A stretch of 64,000 bases of DNA from Wyeomyia smithii (Eukaryota; Arthropoda; Insecta; Diptera; Culicidae), in contig NC_073694.1 in the NCBI RefSeq assembly GCF_029784165.1, forward strand, positions 47,277,674 to 47,341,673, given 5' to 3'. The stretch's first letter is position 1; each line of letters starts with the position of its first letter. This document shows positions 35,151 through 44,953 of this stretch, piece after piece. The notes beneath the pieces were generated by a model. That model was not told the DNA's origin, searched no databases, and saw only the letters and a list, made by a program, of their open reading frames with translations. The translations under genes were made by a program, and so were the position numbers.

Positions 35151-35254
35151 TGCCTTTCTCCTAGAAAGGTATAGCAATCACTAGCAAAACCGAAAGTATA
35201 AAAGTGCTCCAAAGGGCCAAATGGCATATATCACTCGACTCGAGCATTTTCTAT

Positions 35255-35312
35255 ATGTATGTGTGTGTGTGTGTGTATGTGTGTGTGTATGTGTGTGTAT
35301 GTGTGTGTATGT
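35255..35312. repeat. TG/TATG microsatellite
   Basis: Simple GTGTGT/GTATGT tract within the composite repeat. Confidence 0.9.
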
Positions 35313-36499
35313 GCAGATTTTTATTCTCACTCACTCTTCTCAGAGATGGCTAGACCGATTTTTATGAAATTAATTGCAAATGAGGGTCTTGTCCCATAGG
35401 TCTTGTTGTCCCATAAGACCCTATTAAATTTTATTGTTATCGGATTTTTAGTTCAGAGGTTAAGTATCAAATTGTAAAAATCATGAAACATCATTATCTC
35501 GAAAACTACACAACCGATTTGAACAAATTTGATTTCAAATGAACGGGCTACCTGAAAAACCCTTTACTTTTGAGTTTCATAAAGATTGAACTTGTGGTTC
35601 AAAAGTTATTAAAAGAAACGTGTTTTGAAGACTGTTTAATCTCACTCATGTTTCTCAGAGATGGCTGGACCGATTTTCATAAAATCAGTGTCAAATGGAA
35701 GGTCTAGTTGCCCCATAAGACCCTATTGATTTGTTTTGCAATCGGACTATTACTTTGCCTGTTATGTTCAAAAATGTGAAATCCAGCTATGAATAGGAGC
35801 ATATTCCGAAGACTACTTGGACTCACTCAATTTTCTCAGAGATGGCTGACCCGATTTCCACAAAATTGGTGTCAAATGGAAGGTCTAGCTGCCTCATAAC
35901 ACCCTAATCGAATTGTAACTTCGTCTGTGATATAACGAAATGTGAAAATCACGAAACTTTATTATCTCAGAAACTACACAACCGATTTGATTAATATTAT
36001 TATCAGATGAGCGGGCTAGTTAAGGGTTATTTGATGAATTATGATTGAACACGTGGTTTCAAAGTCTGGCTGCCCTATACGTTCCCATTCCGTTTGATTG
36101 TAATCGAACTTAAGCAACCGTTATGTATGAAATTGTTAATAAAATAACGAAAATCTATTATCACAAAGATTACATGACTTATTTGAACATAACTAGTGTC
36201 ATACGAGCGAGTCATCTCTCGAACTTACAAATAACAAACTTCATAATAATTTGATATGTGGCTCAAAAGTTATGGAAAGAAAAGAAATTCAAAGACTATT
36301 GAAAGCTATACCTGCTTTGATTGATATATGTGGCCTCAACATAATTTAAATGTGGTATCGTAATAATTTGAACGTTCCAAACTCATTGATTCCTTGCGAT
36401 GTGTTTGAAGTCTCCAATGCACGACGAATCGGCCATAGGAAATGATCAAAATCAAATAACAAATCGTTTAAAATAAATGGTTTTATCGAAATAACAACA

Positions 36500-37600
36500 T
36501 CCTCGACTTTTGGCTTCTGTACATCGCCTCAATTCGGAATATATTCATATTGGGAGGTATTTAGTTATTTTGGTTGTTTTCCAAAAACTAAAAGTGGTCA
36601 TCTTTAAATACAAAATGGTGTCCAGTGTCAGTGTTTGGTTTCTATGCATCATCTTGATTACGGAAATATCCATATTGAGCATTATTCGGTCATTTTCGAC
36701 TGTTGCCATTTAGCAATTTAAATTGGTGCCTGAGGTCAATTGTTAGCTCATTGCATCATTCTGGTTCCAGAGATACTCATATTGGATAGTATTTGTTTTT
36801 TTTTTGGGCTGTTTTCACAAACCGGTACTCGGCTTCTTGGATTTCAAAATGTTATTTAAGATAATTTCTAGCATCTGAGCGTCATTCTGGTTGAGGAAAC
36901 ACCCATATTGGGTGTTATTCGGTCAGTTTCGGCTGTTTCCCTGGAACCGGCTGCCGCTGTATATCATTCTAGATCCGGAGATACTCATATTGGGTGGTAT
37001 TTGGTCACTTTGGGCTGTTTTTCAGAAACCGAAAGTCGTCATTTGGACTTCAAAATTGCCTGTGAAAACAATTTCTGTCATCTGGTCGTAACACTGGTTC
37101 CGAAAACATCCATATTGAATGGTGTTTGGTCATTTCCGGCTGTTTGCCAGATACTGGAAGTCACAATCTTAAAATTCAAGATTGTGCCTGTGATCAATTT
37201 TGAGCTTCTGTTCATCTTCTGGCTGTGGAGATACTCATATTTGATGGGAATTGTTTATTTCAGGCCGTTTTCCAGAAACCGGAAGTTGCCGTCTCACAAT
37301 TCAAAATGTTGTCTGAAGTCAATTTGTGGCTCCAGTGCATCATTACGGTTCCGGAAATTCCCATATTGGGTGGTATTTGGTCGTTTGCAGCTGTTTTTCC
37401 GAAACCGGAAGTTGCCATTTTGGATTTTAAAATGGCATTTGAAGACAATTTCGATCGATTTTAACTCCTGTGTATCATTCTAGATCCGGATATTATTATA
37501 TTGGGTGGAAATCGGCCATTTTTGGCTGTTTTCCATAAACCGGAAGTTGCCATCTTACAATCCAAAATGTTGCCTGAGGTCGATTATGGAACATATTCGT
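36500..37600 (+). repeat. Minisatellite-like array, about nine diverged ~125-bp units
   Basis: Each unit carries CATATTGGGTGGTATTTGGTC, then GGCTGTTTTCCAGAAACCGG, then AAGT(T/C)(G/A)(C/T)CAT.TT and TTCAAAATG. Markers fall near 36546, 36672, 36778, 36903, 36985, 37108, 37234, 37361 and 37497, mostly 123-136 bp apart. The 191-codon frame at 36908-37483 arises from this periodic sequence and is not a gene. Confidence 0.85.
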
Positions 37601-37629
37601 TACCACTAAAAACATTCAACTGCCAAATA

Positions 37630-37990
37630 TGGTTCCATTTAGTTGAATAGTTCTCGAGATGTGCAGAAATGTGTGTTTTATTTGTATGGAACCCCTCCCT
37701 TTCAGAAAAGGGAGGGGCGTCCAACTAGTATTGACATATTTGTTACCCCTTAAAACATCCACATGCCAATTTTGGTTTCATTTGCTTGGTTTGTTCTTGA
37801 GTTGTGCAGAAATTTATGTTTCATTTGTATGGGACCCCTCCCTTCCAGAAGAGGGGGGGGGGGTCTAAAACTATCATAGGAACCTTTATCGGTACCAAAA
37901 ACCCCTTAATACAAATTTTCAATTCGATCGGTTCGGTAGTTTTCGAGCCTATATGGATCAGATAGACAGACAGACTGGCTTGACTTTTTA
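37630..37990 (+). repeat. Dispersed ~140-bp repeat, about two units
   Basis: TTTGGTTTCATTTGCTTGG, GTTGTGCAGAAATTTATG, TTTGTATGGGACCCCTCCC and a G-run, as in 2690-2870 and 6076-6600. It ends with ATCGGTTCGGTAGTTTTCGAGCC and AGACAGACAGACTGGC, a tail-like segment. Confidence 0.7.
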
Positions 37991-38675
37991 TATGCATAGA
38001 TTACAACTTCAATATTCTAGAACCTAAAGAGTGAATATACATTTATTGGATTGAAGCGTTCATGTAAATCTATTTTTACAAATAAAAAATTGAATGAGAA
38101 AGGCTGGGTCTGACCGCTAGGTGGATTAATTTAGGTTTTTAATTATAGAGTCAGTTTTAATTATGTAAGTTAGAAGTCTGTGACTGAGCTATTTAGTAAT
38201 ATGTAACACAGATTAATCCACCATTTCCATGCAACGACACAGTGGGGGGAAATCGTTTTATATGAAAGTTAATATTATCACCACGTCTGATGCAAATGGT
38301 ATTTCTCAATGATCAGAAGATTAACAGACTTGCCGGGTGCCACTATTGTGACAACACCACTTCTTGGCACCTTGTAATCATTCGTTTGAAGTTTCGTTTG
38401 TGAAACAGCGTGGGTGGAATTGAATTCTTCTTTGAGAATAGAAATTGTTTCAAAATAACTCTTTCACTATTAACGACGAGTGGTAGAAAAATAATAACTA
38501 CTTCAATTGAATAATTTTGAGGGGCTAAAAAGTGCTTTTTGTGTGTTACAATTGCCATTGCTGTCTTTTGCCGATGCAGGGGATGACTCTAATTCTCTTA
38601 TTATTCCTTCAAACACTGCAAGTTAGCAAATCAAGTGAACACACGCTACCAGCAGACGCACAACTAAAAATTAAG

Positions 38676-39503
38676 GCTGTAGTACACTATTCGACCTCCC
38701 AGATGGTCTCGAGGTACGATGCTAGCCTAACAAGCCTGTCGTCGTAGGTTCGAGTCTCTACTTGAAGAGACTGTTAGTGTCAGTAGGATCGTAGCGCTAG
38801 CCCCGCAATTGTCCTGTACACTTGACAGTTGGCTGCGAAGCCTGTGTATTAAAAAATACAGAAGGTCAAGTTCCGAATCGGAACGTAGCACCAAGGCTTT
38901 GCTTTTTTATACCTTTTGACGTATTTCCAAAAAAATACTTCACCGTCAGTGTAATGGTGAAATTTTTTCGACAACAAACACTCCTGTCAAATATTTTGTT
39001 ACTGTTTGGCCAAACATGTTATGTATGTTTGTCAGGCAGTATTACACTTATTACACTCATTACGACTCATTACGCTAATTACGACGTTTGTCAAACATTT
39101 TGGTCAAAATTTTTTCGTGGTTGTTGTTTGCTCGTGTCTGTCACTTTTGAAAAATTGATAGTTACAAACAGACAAATTTTCTTCTGGTGAATGTCAACGC
39201 AAGCCAGCTTTAACCCAAAGCTCGCTCCGAAATTGTTGTTTTTGTAATCTGCCCGTAACTCCTCGTTTTTCGTTTGTACCCTTAATCTTAATCTGAACAG
39301 CGACTTAAGAAGTTTAACATGAATCTTCAAATAGTGTACTAATCAAAAACAGTTTGACACCGGCTTAAAACTTTCATATTTGATTAAATAATCTTCTGTC
39401 AAATATTTTCTAAATATAATAAGTTTGACAAACAATTATCTTTGACCAAAATTTTATCTGTCAAAAAGTGACAAATATTTGACTTGGTCAAATAGTATAC
39501 TAT
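38676..39503. repeat. MITE-like AT-rich repeat rich in TTTGACAAA / TTTGTCAAA, interrupted by a SINE
   Basis: The left edge GTAGTACACTATTCGAC (38679) pairs with right-edge sequences TTCAAATAGTGTACTA (about 39327-39342) and GTCAAATAGTATACTA (about 39487-39502). The interior repeats TGTCAAATATTTT- and TTTGGTCAAAATTTT-like blocks in both orientations (38990, 39090, 39400, 39440, 39470). Two overlapping copies or a compound element are likely. No ORF. Confidence 0.5.
38695..38910 (+). mobile_element. tRNA-derived SINE of the common Aedes type, plus strand
   Basis: The tRNA-like head has box A-like TGGTCTCGAGGTACGATGC and box B GGTTCGAGTCT (38747-38757). The body contains GACTGTTAGTGTCAGTAGGA, GCGCTAGCCCCGCAATTGTC and GGTCAAGTTCCGAATCGG, and the end is GCTTTGCTTTTTT. 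I recall this body from many Aedes sequences. TTCGAC before and TTTGAC after may be a degenerate target duplication. Different family from the SINEs at 15737 and 61089. Confidence 0.75.
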
Positions 39504-39792
39504 TAGTTTTAGCAGTACCCAAATTGCTGAAAGCTAACGCGCTAGATCCGGAAAGAGTCACTAACATGTTCAGCAGTACTGCAGACATGTCTGCATGACG
39601 GTGTTCCCCACACAGACGAAAGATCCGTCCACAATGGAAGGCTGCAATCTAATGAGCGAGTATTGCACTAACAACCGTACAAACATATTATATTTGAAAT
39701 CAATACCTGCTGCGCTGTGACTCGCCGCAACTCTGCCTGCTGCTGATCCACTCACTTCCCAGTAAAAAATCCTATTGCAAATTGCAATAGTG

Positions 39793-40612
39793 CACAGTGT
39801 CCAGGAATGCAATCTAGCGGAACAAAATTCATAACTCCCGATCGTGTTGGTTTTCTGAGATAGTGTTTTCGGCAATGTTCATGAGAATCATCAAGGAATA
39901 TTTTTGTATGAAAAAATATTTGTACTAAACGTGTACTAAACTAGAACTAATTTTTTTTTCTTTAGTTTTTCAATTTAGAAGGATGATAATATGAAACTCT
40001 TCCAAAGTCACAACTATTCAAGGAGCCATAGTGTATGAAATATTGATTTTTTTGACAAAAAACTTTCATTTTAATTTTTTTAAGTGTAATAACGAACTCT
40101 ATGATTTTCCAATTATAAATCTTTGAAACTTTGAACTTTTCCAAAGAATTAGGTTGAGCTCCAAGGAGTTCCGAGCTGAAATTTTGTCTAAACACACCTA
40201 ATTGAATATTTTTTCAGCCCTGAGAGTTTCAGGTTGCGCTTTTTTGCGCTTACGGAGATATGACATTTAAAAAAAATCATAGGAAATTTTCGTTTTTTTT
40301 TAATATCTCTAAAACTACAGATCATAGCGATCCTATTTCTTGGCAAAGCTCAAAGTTTAAAAAAATAATAATTAGAAACTCATAGAGTTTGTTAGTACCT
40401 TTAAAAAAATAAAAAAATACACTTAAATAAATTGAGAAAATGGAGAAAAAAAATTAGTACTAGTTTAGTACACGTTTAGTACAAATATTTTTTCATACAA
40501 AAATATTCCTTGATGATTCTCTTGAACATTGTCGAAAACACTATCTCAGAAAACCAACACGATCGGGAGTTATTAATTTTGTTCCGCTAGATTGCATTCC
40601 TGGACCACTGTG
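39793..40612. mobile_element. Second Transib-like MITE: CACAGTG ends, ~170-bp inverted repeats
   Basis: Left end CACAGTGTCCAGGAATGC, right end GCATTCCTGGACCACTGTG. Arms of about 170 bp are ~93% matched by eye (shared GGAACAAAATT, GATCGTGTTGGTTTTCTGAG, ATATTTTTGTATGAAAAAAT). Flanking 5-mers TAGTG and CGGTG both differ by one base from CAGTG at the equivalent point of the uninterrupted repeat copy at 10 kb, consistent with a 5-bp duplication. Different internal sequence from the element at 3421-4303. No transposase. Confidence 0.75.
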
Positions 40613-40710
40613 CGGTGGTCGGATAGACAGTGAAGACTACTTTCGTGCATGCAAGCGTTTCTACGTGACTATTGAGAGTAATACTTCCGGTGGATGTGTC
40701 GTGTACTGTA

Positions 40711-42021
40711 CAGAGTGTTCAATAAATTCAAATACAACCTTTCATCATTCTGTGGGTGTGCACCATGTGGTTTCTGTGAACCAGCAAGTAAATGAAGGAC
40801 GTTTGAGGGCATAGCTCTAAAATTCATTATCATGCATACAAATACAAACGTGTTATCGATAAGCGTATTTTATTTTTAAAAACGGGTCTTCAAAGTTCAA
40901 TTGGACATCACATTAATATATATTTTCCTGCCAATAATCGTTTATAGTACCCTTCAAACGCTAGTAGTGGTTCCAGTTGCCGAAACTTGCCTATTTTGAC
41001 AGTTGGAAATGTGAGCAATGGCTTTTAACAGACTTTGATGTGTGACCTTGTCTCTATTAGAAGATACATCTGAGCATGTACATGTATTCTTATGGTAACC
41101 GAATAAATATACATAACAAAAAAATTCAAAAAACATACTATTTACTTTCATTATGATTGCATTTGAGTCACTTAACCAATTATGTATAAGTAAATAATAA
41201 ATATAAACCGCAGTTTTCATTACTGTGGACAAGTTATACAGAAAAACGAATGGTTTCTGGTATTGCATTAGGAAGTTGACGTTTGGGACAATTTTGCTAT
41301 TCAGTTAATCTTTTAAGACTTTTACACAATTAGAAGCTCTAGAGGTAATGAATAACTTTCCCTTTTGCAATAATGTGGTTAGTCGAAAAAATCATGTAAT
41401 TTTGATTTTTTTTTTCGTCTTACCATACACTCAACGCACTGTACGCCACGCGTTTGTGGTGGTTTGAGGCCGTATTTGACGTGGGAAGCTCCCACTGGTG
41501 TTTATGGAGAGAAACGTGAAAATCAACGCCGCGTGCTACAAGGCCAATGTTCAAGAGAAGATTGTAGCCCCGGCACTTCGGGAGCTCTACGGGAAAGATC
41601 ATTACGTCATTCAATAGGACGGTGCACCGGTCTATACAGCGAATATCGTCGTTCAAGCGTGATGTTGGGTGAATTTCACAGATTTTCTCGACTTTGTGGC
41701 CTCCCAGCTCCCTGGACCTCAAACCCCCGGGCTTTTATGTATGGTCGTACATGCTGGCCAAGGAGAGCGAACATAAAGTGAGCACTATGGCCCAATTTAA
41801 GAAGGGAACATCCATTAATGACGCAGCTTTTTTTACCCCACCCTTCCCCAAAAATGTCTCAAACTCGGCCTACAGCACAAAGGGGTTGGGCTCTCAGCTA
41901 ATATGTCGTAAAGGTTCTCAACAAACACTGCTTCAATAAAATTTGATTCAGTAATGAAAGTGTTGTATTTTAATTTTTTTAACACATTTTTAAAGTGTAT
42001 TCGAATTTATTGAACACCCTG
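40711..42021 (+). mobile_element. mariner-type element, 1,311 bp, with TA duplication
   Basis: Left CAGAGTGTTCAATAAATTCAAATAC (40711) and the reverse complement of the right end, CAGGGTGTTCAATAAATTCGAATAC, match at 23 of 25 positions. Both ends are flanked by TA (40709-40710, 42022-42023). The C-terminal half encodes a broken transposase. The expected N-terminal region (about 40860-41380) is AT-rich and non-coding-looking, so it may have been replaced or is very diverged. Confidence 0.88.
41440..41890 (+). pseudogene. mariner-type transposase, C-terminal catalytic part, broken
   Basis: Across shifting frames: WEAPTGVYGEK, then DGAPVYTANIVVQA (second catalytic Asp) at about 41619-41660, then PPSSLDLKPPGFYVWSYMLA and SEHKVSTMAQFKKG (third catalytic Asp, as in the family motif SSPDLNP) at 41697-41800. 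An in-frame TAG directly precedes DGAP. First catalytic residue and HTH not found. Inactive. Confidence 0.8.
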
Positions 42022-42289
42022 TAGAGTCGGCTGAGAAAAAAATGTAAATCATTGTTTAGTTTGATTTAGATTGAAAGTAAGAATTTTGCTTGATATTTGG
42101 CCTTGCTTTCAGATCTGAATGGTTGAAATATGCGTTCAACAAAGCTCTACATTGTTTCAATAGTACAATAAGTATCGTCACAAAATTTCAATTTTCCACA
42201 TTTTGGTGCACGCACAGCTAGTTTTTTAATTGATTGTTGAATAATGGAGGAATTTCGTTGGAAACTAACAGAGTTTTGAGCATTCAAGT

Positions 42290-43227
42290 TTAGAATTTGT
42301 AATTGATTGATGGATGAACTTTAGAAAAGTGTTTGTACTTTCATAAAAAAATGTTGAGAAAATATCATTTTAAAAAATCCTTTTAAAAACAAAAAGTGGT
42401 TAAGTGATTAAAAAAATCGGTCGCTCAGTTTGTTTTTCAATGAATTTTGAGGATAGACAAATTTCTTGCCTAAAACTCTTCTGAACAAACCAAAGCACAG
42501 TGGTTCAATATAGTAATGTCGCGAACTTAATTCTGTAGTGTTTGTGTGCTTCACTTTAGGACTATAGTGTCTTCGAAGCAATTGCTTGTATTGAAATCGC
42601 TCACAATATGGTGTTATGCAACATCAGCCATAGCCTACTGTGGCAAAAATAAAATTTGTAACTTTTATGTTTCTGCATGAAACTCAAAGTTGTAGATAAT
42701 TTTATTACAAATAACTTTGCTAACAAGACTTTTTCTCTATGTAATGTAGATTTTGAAAAAACGACTTTTGTATGACAATGTTCGTAAATTCAGGTTTTTG
42801 CTTTTAACTGTTTTGTTTGATTTTTTTTTCTGAACACATTGTCCTAGAGAATTTTAGGCCTTATCATATTCTAAAAGTTTTACAAAGACACTTTGCTAAG
42901 ATTCCTTTTAGTTTGAAAGATAGAAGCAATTTCAGCAATAATTTACTCTATTTCCTACTGCGGATTGGAGGAAAAGAAGAGACGCCCGGAAACTTACACT
43001 CACTGCCATTTTGAAGGTTCAGATCAGTACTTCAAAATGGTGGAAGAGTTACTCGTCTAACTCGTCACAATTTAGAGAAAGAACGTCAAACATTTTTGTT
43101 GTTTTGCACATTTTGCTTTCAGCATATCGAGATATCATCATAGTAACACGCTTTTGAACGTTTTGTGTATGTATATACGATTGAATATGTATGTGTGTGT
43201 CCCTCAGGAAGCACACCCGAATTCGAA
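42290..43227. other. No gene recognised
   Basis: AT-rich. CACAGTGG at 42497 plus 42495-42590 resembles 7965-8070 and may be an end of a further MITE; no partner end was identified. A short TATG-rich stretch near 43165-43200. Confidence 0.35.
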
Positions 43228-43229
43228 TA

Positions 43230-44268
43230 CAGAGATCACCCGATTATATCACACCCTGATGATTTTTGGCGTGATAAAATAGGGAAAGTGATAAAATCGG
43301 GAAATTTTTAAAATTTTATTTTTTTTATTGAAGATGTTAAATCAATAACTAAATACGTAAACTCATTGATTTTTTTTTTAGATAGATAATTCAGTTGCCT
43401 AAAACTTTTCTGAACAAATCTAAATAAATAAAAAACCTAAACAAATCGATGTAAATTTGCAAATAGATTACAATTAAGTTTTTTATTCGTTCATGTTTTT
43501 GTTTGAATTGGTAAAATGAACTACTCGCTTTTTTGTAGCGCAGTACCATCAGCAAAATATTAGATGTTCTCACAACACTAAACTTTGCCAAAGACAGCAT
43601 GCTGATATCTATCACATATTGCAACCAGAAAAATCCTAAAATGTAAATAACGATTTTTCAATGCCTGGCATCGTCAGTTTTCATACGGATGGCTCGAAAA
43701 TGGGATCCCTGAAGGGATCTGGTATATACGGACCCGGTATCAGGGAAACGTTTTTCCTGGGAAAATGGCCCACTGTTTTCATAGAAAACTTTATGTTGCT
43801 TGCAAAGATGTCTTCTGTAAAGTTTCTTGTTTTGAGACCACCTAATACTTTGCCTAAGACACCAAGCGTCTATCTTTATTTAATGAAATAGTAAATATTC
43901 TATCTCACTTTTATGAGGATTGATCACCCAGCTTTCTACATCAAAAGATGCGTTTTCAAATATTTGGAAACTTCTCCGAACATATTATACGGTTATAATA
44001 AACATTTGTATCACTATTCAATTATTCGCACGAAAGCAGCAAAATATAACATTGTGCATCGGTTAAATTTTTAATGTAAACTACATCCAGAATGATGTTA
44101 TTCTACACAGAATTATGAAAAAAAATCTAAAATATTGAAGCGTAATATAAAATCAGCTCACCCTGACATTTTTTAAATGAAATGTTTTATGATGATAAAA
44201 TCGGGTGAAAAATGTGATAAAATCGGGGGCAGATAAAATCGGGTACTGATACAATCGGGTGATTACTG
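43230..44268. mobile_element. Pogo/Tc1-like non-autonomous element with subterminal GATAAAATCGGG repeats
   Basis: Ends CAGAGATCACCCGATTATAT... and, reversed, CAGTAATCACCCGATTGTAT... match at 19 of 22 positions. TA flanks both (43228-43229, 44269-44270). GATAAAATCGGG or near-identical copies at 43273, 43290, 44194, 44216, 44232 and 44248, arranged close to both ends. 1,039 bp. It contains a retrotransposon RNase H fragment at 43661-43780. No transposase recognised. Confidence 0.78.
43661..43780 (+). pseudogene. Fragment of a non-LTR retrotransposon RNase H domain
   Basis: Reads MPGIVSFHTDGSKMGSLKGS, then GIYGPGIRETFFLGKWPTVF. The TDGSK start with following GSGIYG matches the first strand of the RNase H1 fold with its catalytic Asp, as in RNase H domains of I/R1/Loa-type LINEs. 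Only about 40 residues are present. Carried inside the pogo-like element; the rest of the LINE is absent. Confidence 0.65.
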
Positions 44269-44737
44269 TATTTCATAATTTTAACATCTCAACTTATGTA
44301 CATTAAATTCAAATTTCATAAATGTTATCGAAGCAAAGAATAATTTTGGCAACGTAAATTTTGTCAACTCCCATGAATTCTCAAACGAACGGTCGGTGCC
44401 TGTGATGTTGGTGCAATCTGTCACAATCCCAACTTTTCTGGGTTCAACCCCAGTCGATACGGATGAGATTTCCTGAGCAAACATCTTTTAACATAGGTAT
44501 TTATATCAAAAAGTAAACCTGGTAGTTCTAAATTTATTAACTGATTACGTCCGAAAAAACAATGCGAATCCGCTTGATAATATTTTCGACCAAAATCTAC
44601 CAAAAATGTGCACGTAACTGGCCATAATGGCTCTAATTGCAACCAGAGCGATAACAATCGGACTTTATTTTCGGTAAACTGCGCCTCCTTGATAACCCCG
44701 GCTGAAATCCAATTTTCGCTTTTCTCGTTCTTTGCAG

Positions 44738-44953
44738 ATATGCCTCAACTGCGACCTCCACCTCTGCACCGGTTTCTCGAGCAGCCCGCCTTCAGCCACT
44801 TCCCGGCCCGGTTCAACGCCAGCTCCGGCAAGGGTTCCCTCAATTCTTACAGTCCAAGTACAAATCATCACCACGGCAGCAACAGTGGCAGTTCCAGTTT
44901 GAACACCAGTGTCGAGTCGTCCAGCGATTACAAGCCGAACATTACCCTGCCAG
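44738..44953 (+). CDS. Internal coding exon, Pro/Ser/Asn/His-rich; probable downstream exon of the Runt-domain gene
   Basis: Seen: acceptor TTTGCAG at 44731-44737 behind a pyrimidine-rich tract, 216 nt open frame, donor CAG/GTTAGT at 44953/44954. The exon starts with codon bases 2-3 and ends with base 1, matching the phase left by the exon at 13522-13635. Its product begins MPQLRPPPLHRFLEQPAF, then a Ser/Asn/His-rich tract (HHHGSNSGSSS) and ends SSSDYKPNITLPG. Third positions are GC-rich, unlike the surrounding AT-rich repeats. RUNX proteins have disordered Ser/Pro/His-rich regions after the Runt domain, so the composition fits. Inference: same gene, same strand, about 31.1 kb downstream. Alternative: an exon of an unrelated gene. 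No known domain is recognised here and no later exon was found up to 64000. Confidence 0.72.

Larger units (their letters stand above)
35152..38104. mobile_element. Composite repeat element bounded by GCCTTTCTC ... GAGAAAGGC
   Basis: A perfect 9-bp inverted motif marks both edges (35152-35160 and 38096-38104). Inside, in order: TG microsatellite 35255-35312; ~180-310 bp repeats around TCTCAGAGATGGCTRGACCGAT (35331, 35642, 35821); about nine ~125-bp tandem units (36500-37600); ~1.5 units of the dispersed 140-bp repeat (37630-37900). No transposase. The edges may extend slightly: GGGTCTGACCGCTAGG follows on the right. Confidence 0.55.
39575..42290 (+). repeat. Dispersed repeat, copy 3, split by two later transposons
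   Basis: Matches copy 1 (9890-10450) in three blocks: 39597-39792, 40613-40708 and 42024-42290. The gaps correspond exactly to the Transib-like element 39793-40612 and the mariner 40711-42021. Shared text includes ACAGTGAAGACTA, ATATTTGGCCTTG, GAAATATGCGTT, TTTCAATAGTACAAT and CGCACAGCT. Confidence 0.7.
13636..44737 (+). other. Inferred ~31.1-kb intron joining the two exons
   Basis: Begins GTGAGT at 13636 and ends TTTGCAG at 44737. Splice phases on the two sides agree (1 nt + 2 nt). The interval is packed with transposon relics of both orientations and no other convincing cellular exon was seen. An unrecognised short exon inside cannot be excluded from sequence reading alone. Confidence 0.6.

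Noticed and set aside
36908..37483. 191-codon open frame (+)
   Set aside because: It runs through the ~125-bp tandem array; its periodic peptide is a product of the repeat.
36500..37600. CRISPR-like array
   Set aside because: Units are ~125 bp and diverged along their whole length, with no short exact repeats and unique spacers; the genome is eukaryotic.
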